NCBI RefSeq assembly: GCF_900168065.1
Contig: NZ_FUZZ01000004.1
Coordinates: forward strand, 62,001 to 126,000
Length of the DNA stretch: 64,000 nucleotides
Direction: 5' to 3'
DNA from: Chitinophaga ginsengisegetis
Lineage (GTDB): Bacteria > Bacteroidota > Bacteroidia > Chitinophagales > Chitinophagaceae
The notes beneath the pieces were generated by a model. The model saw nothing but the letters and a program-made list of their open reading frames with translations, had not been told where the DNA came from and did not search any database. How positions within the stretch are numbered: position 1 is the first letter of the stretch; the number at the start of each line of letters is the position of its first letter. Shown here in pieces: positions 62,156 to 64,000 of the stretch. Made by a program: the position numbers and the translations under genes.

Positions 62156-62317
62156 ATGTTACGCTGGGCACTCATCTTTTTTATTGTAGCTATTATCGCA
62201 GCTGTATTTGGTTTCGGAGGTATCGCCGCCGGAGCAGCATCTATCGCCAAGATCCTCTTTTACATTTTCCTGGTGTTATTTGCTATTTCTTTACTGACAG
62301 GATTGCTGCGGAAATAA
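62156..62317 (+). CDS. DUF1328-family small membrane protein
   Basis: A 53-residue protein with two hydrophobic segments around a glycine-rich GFGGIAAGAASIAK loop, the complete DUF1328 (UPF0391) signature. Such proteins are common and often stress-induced (E. coli YtjA), with unknown role. The frame extends 20 codons upstream to 62096, but the ATG at 62156 gives the conserved MLRWALIFF start. A strong hairpin follows. Confidence 0.85.
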   Translation: MLRWALIFFIVAIIAAVFGFGGIAAGAASIAKILFYIFLVLFAISLLTGLLRK

Positions 62318-62327
62318 ATACCGGTCA

Positions 62328-62390
62328 TTTGCTTTTAGCTTTTAGTAAACGGTGTGATCAACATCTTTCTAAAAGCTAAAAGCAAAAAAT
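62328..62390. terminator. Bidirectional terminator between DUF1328 and DUF695 genes
   Basis: TTTGCTTTTAGCTTTTAG and CTAAAAGCTAAAAGCAAA form an 18-bp perfect stem around a 23-nt loop, between the DUF1328 and DUF695 stop codons. The right arm is A-rich, acting as a T run for the minus-strand gene. Confidence 0.8.
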
Positions 62391-63148
62391 TACTTCATGA
62401 TGCTGGTTTCCCAGCCATCATATTCTGCATTCACCTGCTGGGCCAGTTCCCAAAGGCTCATTACCACACTGTCGATGGTGGCCTCACTGGCTTTGTCGGA
62501 GCGGGAAATACATAATTTATAGGGAAACTCAGGGTTGTCCGTTTTTTCTTCTCTGGCCAGTGCAAAACCATTTTCCTTAATATGCTCCCAGTAAGCAATT
62601 TTATCTTCCTCTGTTCTGAAGTGGATCCAATGCTCGATGATACGCTCTTTTTCTGAGGCATCCCCGTGCTGGCGCAGCATACGAAGTACCTTCCTGTTTT
62701 GAATGCGCTGAAATTCGTATACATCAGGAAAGAGAAAATCAAAATATAGTTCCCAGTTATTATCTTCCTTTACGCCGTAGTCGTAGCGGTAATCAGGAAA
62801 ATTAACCATTGCATCCGCAATGAATTTATCATGCAGCAATGTGGTGCCTGAATAAAAGTAAAAATCGCGTACGCCATTTGAAAAGGTGCGGCCTACAAAA
62901 TGCGCATCCAGTTTGGTTTGCAGTTGCTCCACCAAACTGTCCTCAATTTCACCCATGACGGCAAATTCATCGTTCTGCGGGAATCCGTCCTCACGTGGAT
63001 TGTTAAGATATACTGTTATATATATGGCATTCGGCTTTTCCTTTAATGGCGCAAATCGTCTCAGATCAAGGTCAAGGCCTATTACTGCTGGACTTTCTTC
63101 AATATGGCACGTATAAATATCCCAGTCCGGTCGGTAATCCTTATGCAT
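62390..63148 (-). CDS. DUF695 / RraB-domain protein
   Basis: A 252-residue protein with an N-terminal DUF695 domain (PDWDIYTCHIEESPAVIGLDLDLRRFAP) and a C-terminal part that resembles the RNase E inhibitor RraB (EKERIIEHWIHFRTEEDKIAYWEHIKENGFAL, then KLCISRSDKASEATIDSVVMSLWELAQQVNAEYDGWE). RraB in E. coli binds RNase E and alters mRNA decay. Many Bacteroidota have an RNase E/G-type enzyme, so RNA metabolism is plausible but not shown. Single gene. Confidence 0.85.
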   Translation of the reverse strand: MHKDYRPDWDIYTCHIEESPAVIGLDLDLRRFAPLKEKPNAIYITVYLNNPREDGFPQNDEFAVMGEIEDSLVEQLQTKLDAHFVGRTFSNGVRDFYFYSGTTLLHDKFIADAMVNFPDYRYDYGVKEDNNWELYFDFLFPDVYEFQRIQNRKVLRMLRQHGDASEKERIIEHWIHFRTEEDKIAYWEHIKENGFALAREEKTDNPEFPYKLCISRSDKASEATIDSVVMSLWELAQQVNAEYDGWETSIMK

Positions 63149-63496
63149 ATAAAAAAATTAAAATAACGCAACAGCTGGCTGTAAAGATACGTAGCTCTGT
63201 AATACAATGGAAACGATAAACTTGTATTGACCTCTTTTTTATCCACAAAATTTAGCGTATGCTATGCGTTGGCCTCCACTCAATTATGCCGGTTAAAAAC
63301 CAGGCTTAACACTAATTAACACTTGTGGTATTTTCTCTGCATATTCCTGCAACCGCCTACCACAAGGAATCCTGCGCGATTCTGTAGTTGAAACAGCGGA
63401 CTGTAAAGGGTTCTAACCAACCTTTCATCCTAAAAACAGGCGATTCTTCATTCATAAAAGGTAATTTTACAGGGCTATAAATTGTTGGAAGCTATT
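63149..63496. other. 348-bp intergenic region before the outer-membrane receptor gene
   Basis: Divergent region upstream of the DUF695 and receptor genes. I see no clear gene, repeat or structured RNA. It contains several AT-rich stretches, but no exact TAnnTTTG box in a useful position on the plus strand. Confidence 0.55.
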
Positions 63497-64000
63497 ATGA
63501 GAAAAATTGTATCGTTAATTACAGGCTGGCTGTTATTGTTTTGTATTACTGCTGTGGCGCAACAACCGGGTGGGAAAGCCGCCTCCGCCAGCATGGGCGT
63601 CATCTACGGCAAACTGCTGGATGCACAAACCGGCAAACCTATTGAGTACGCATCTGTAGCGCTGCTGCGCCCCGACTCTTCCGTGCAGACGGGCATGCTC
63701 TCCAAAACCAACGGGGACTTCAGTTTCGAGAATATTGCGCTGAGTAAATATATCCTGAAGATTAACTTTATCGGTTATGAAACCGTTTATAAAGCTACGG
63801 TGCTGTCTGACAAAACCAGCACCGTAGACATTGGTAATATCAAACTGAAAGCGAATGTAAAATCACTCGCCGCTGTGAATGTAGTGGGCGAGAAACCAGC
63901 CTTTACAATGGCTATCGATAAAAGAGTATTTAATGTAGAAAAGAACCTGGCCAGTATCGGCGGTACCGCTACTGATGTATTGAAACAGGTACCTTCTGTG
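63497..64000 (+). CDS. TonB-dependent receptor-like outer-membrane protein, N-terminal part
   Basis: The first 168 residues of a protein cut by the window edge. A signal peptide (LITGWLLLFCITAVAQ) is followed by a CarboxypepD_reg-like domain (GVIYGKLLDAQTGKPIEYASVALL, NGDFSFENI, LKINFIGYET) and then a segment that looks like the start of a plug domain (DKRVFNVEKNLAS, GGTATDVLKQVPSV). This is the architecture of Bacteroidota outer-membrane beta-barrel proteins of the TonB-dependent family. Substrate cannot be told from this part. Confidence 0.88.
   Translation, partial: MRKIVSLITGWLLLFCITAVAQQPGGKAASASMGVIYGKLLDAQTGKPIEYASVALLRPDSSVQTGMLSKTNGDFSFENIALSKYILKINFIGYETVYKATVLSDKTSTVDIGNIKLKANVKSLAAVNVVGEKPAFTMAIDKRVFNVEKNLASIGGTATDVLKQVPSV

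Noticed and set aside
1..64000. CRISPR arrays, insertion sequences, prophage genes, tRNA and rRNA genes
   Set aside because: Looked for on both strands. The only regular repeats are the 11-bp array (no spacers) and the long hairpin; no transposase, integrase, tRNA-like or rRNA-like sequence was seen.

Overview
This window is a chromosomal segment of a Bacteroidota genome, most likely Chitinophagaceae and Chitinophaga-like. The evidence is the gene families present (a PCMD-domain lipoprotein, an outer-membrane receptor with a CarboxypepD_reg-like start, M1 and S10 exopeptidases, Mqn-type menaquinone synthesis), mid-range GC, few Shine-Dalgarno sites, and repeated promoters of the Bacteroidota type (-33 TTTG/TTG, -7 TAnnTTTG). 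I see no IS element, prophage, CRISPR array, tRNA or rRNA.

Layout. 1-2649: end of a urease cluster (ureF partial, ureG, ureD) and a UreH/NicO-like metal transporter. 2694-6468: an AsmA-like protein, convergent with metY, whose promoter carries an embedded operator. 6621-12405: a four-gene overlapping RNA-repair operon, hen1 - nucleotidyltransferase 1 - nucleotidyltransferase 2 - pnkp. 12443-20532: metabolic and housekeeping genes (MDR oxidoreductase, manA, YraN, purB, mqnA, an F420-oxidoreductase-fold protein, an M1 peptidase). Between them lie a 232-bp long-hairpin repeat (13395-13626), a 6S-like structured RNA (about 15426-15610) and a perfectly phased array of ten degenerate 11-bp units after mqnA. 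20578-23110: an orphan peptide-binding lipoprotein and a fatty-acid desaturase. 23219-28525: a decaprenyl-phospho-arabinose-like pathway (UbiA/DPPR synthase, DprE1-like, DprE2-like, HAD phosphatase) divergent from a GT-C-type membrane glycosyltransferase. 28858-30371: a CGNR regulator and an EamA transporter. 30611-35852: a trehalose module (OtsA-OtsB fusion, GH15 trehalase-like enzyme, glucokinase). 35856-37272: a fluoride riboswitch with a readable translational switch in front of a CLC-F-type F-/H+ antiporter. 37323-43606: VOC and RidA proteins, then an EmrAB-TolC-type efflux operon divergent from an AraC regulator. 43678-53199: an S10 peptidase, outer-membrane and PCMD proteins, a FUSC-like protein, two PAP2 phosphatases, DinB, a Kv-type channel with a zinc-ribbon tail, a GRAM/PH-like protein and pncB. 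53263-64000: a neutral zinc metallopeptidase, an MDR reductase, fdhD with a YdeP-type molybdoenzyme and a glycolipid-binding-domain protein, a nitronate monooxygenase-like enzyme, a BamA/TamA-like outer-membrane protein, DUF1328, a DUF695/RraB protein, and the start of a TonB-dependent receptor-like protein.

The most interesting parts are the RNA-repair operon with two co-translated nucleotidyltransferases of unknown role, the fluoride riboswitch/CLC-F pair, the arabinose-lipid donor cluster with alanine where mycobacterial DprE1 has its benzothiazinone-target cysteine, and the non-coding repeats (long hairpin, 11-bp array). All functional calls come from reading the sequence; no database search was run.
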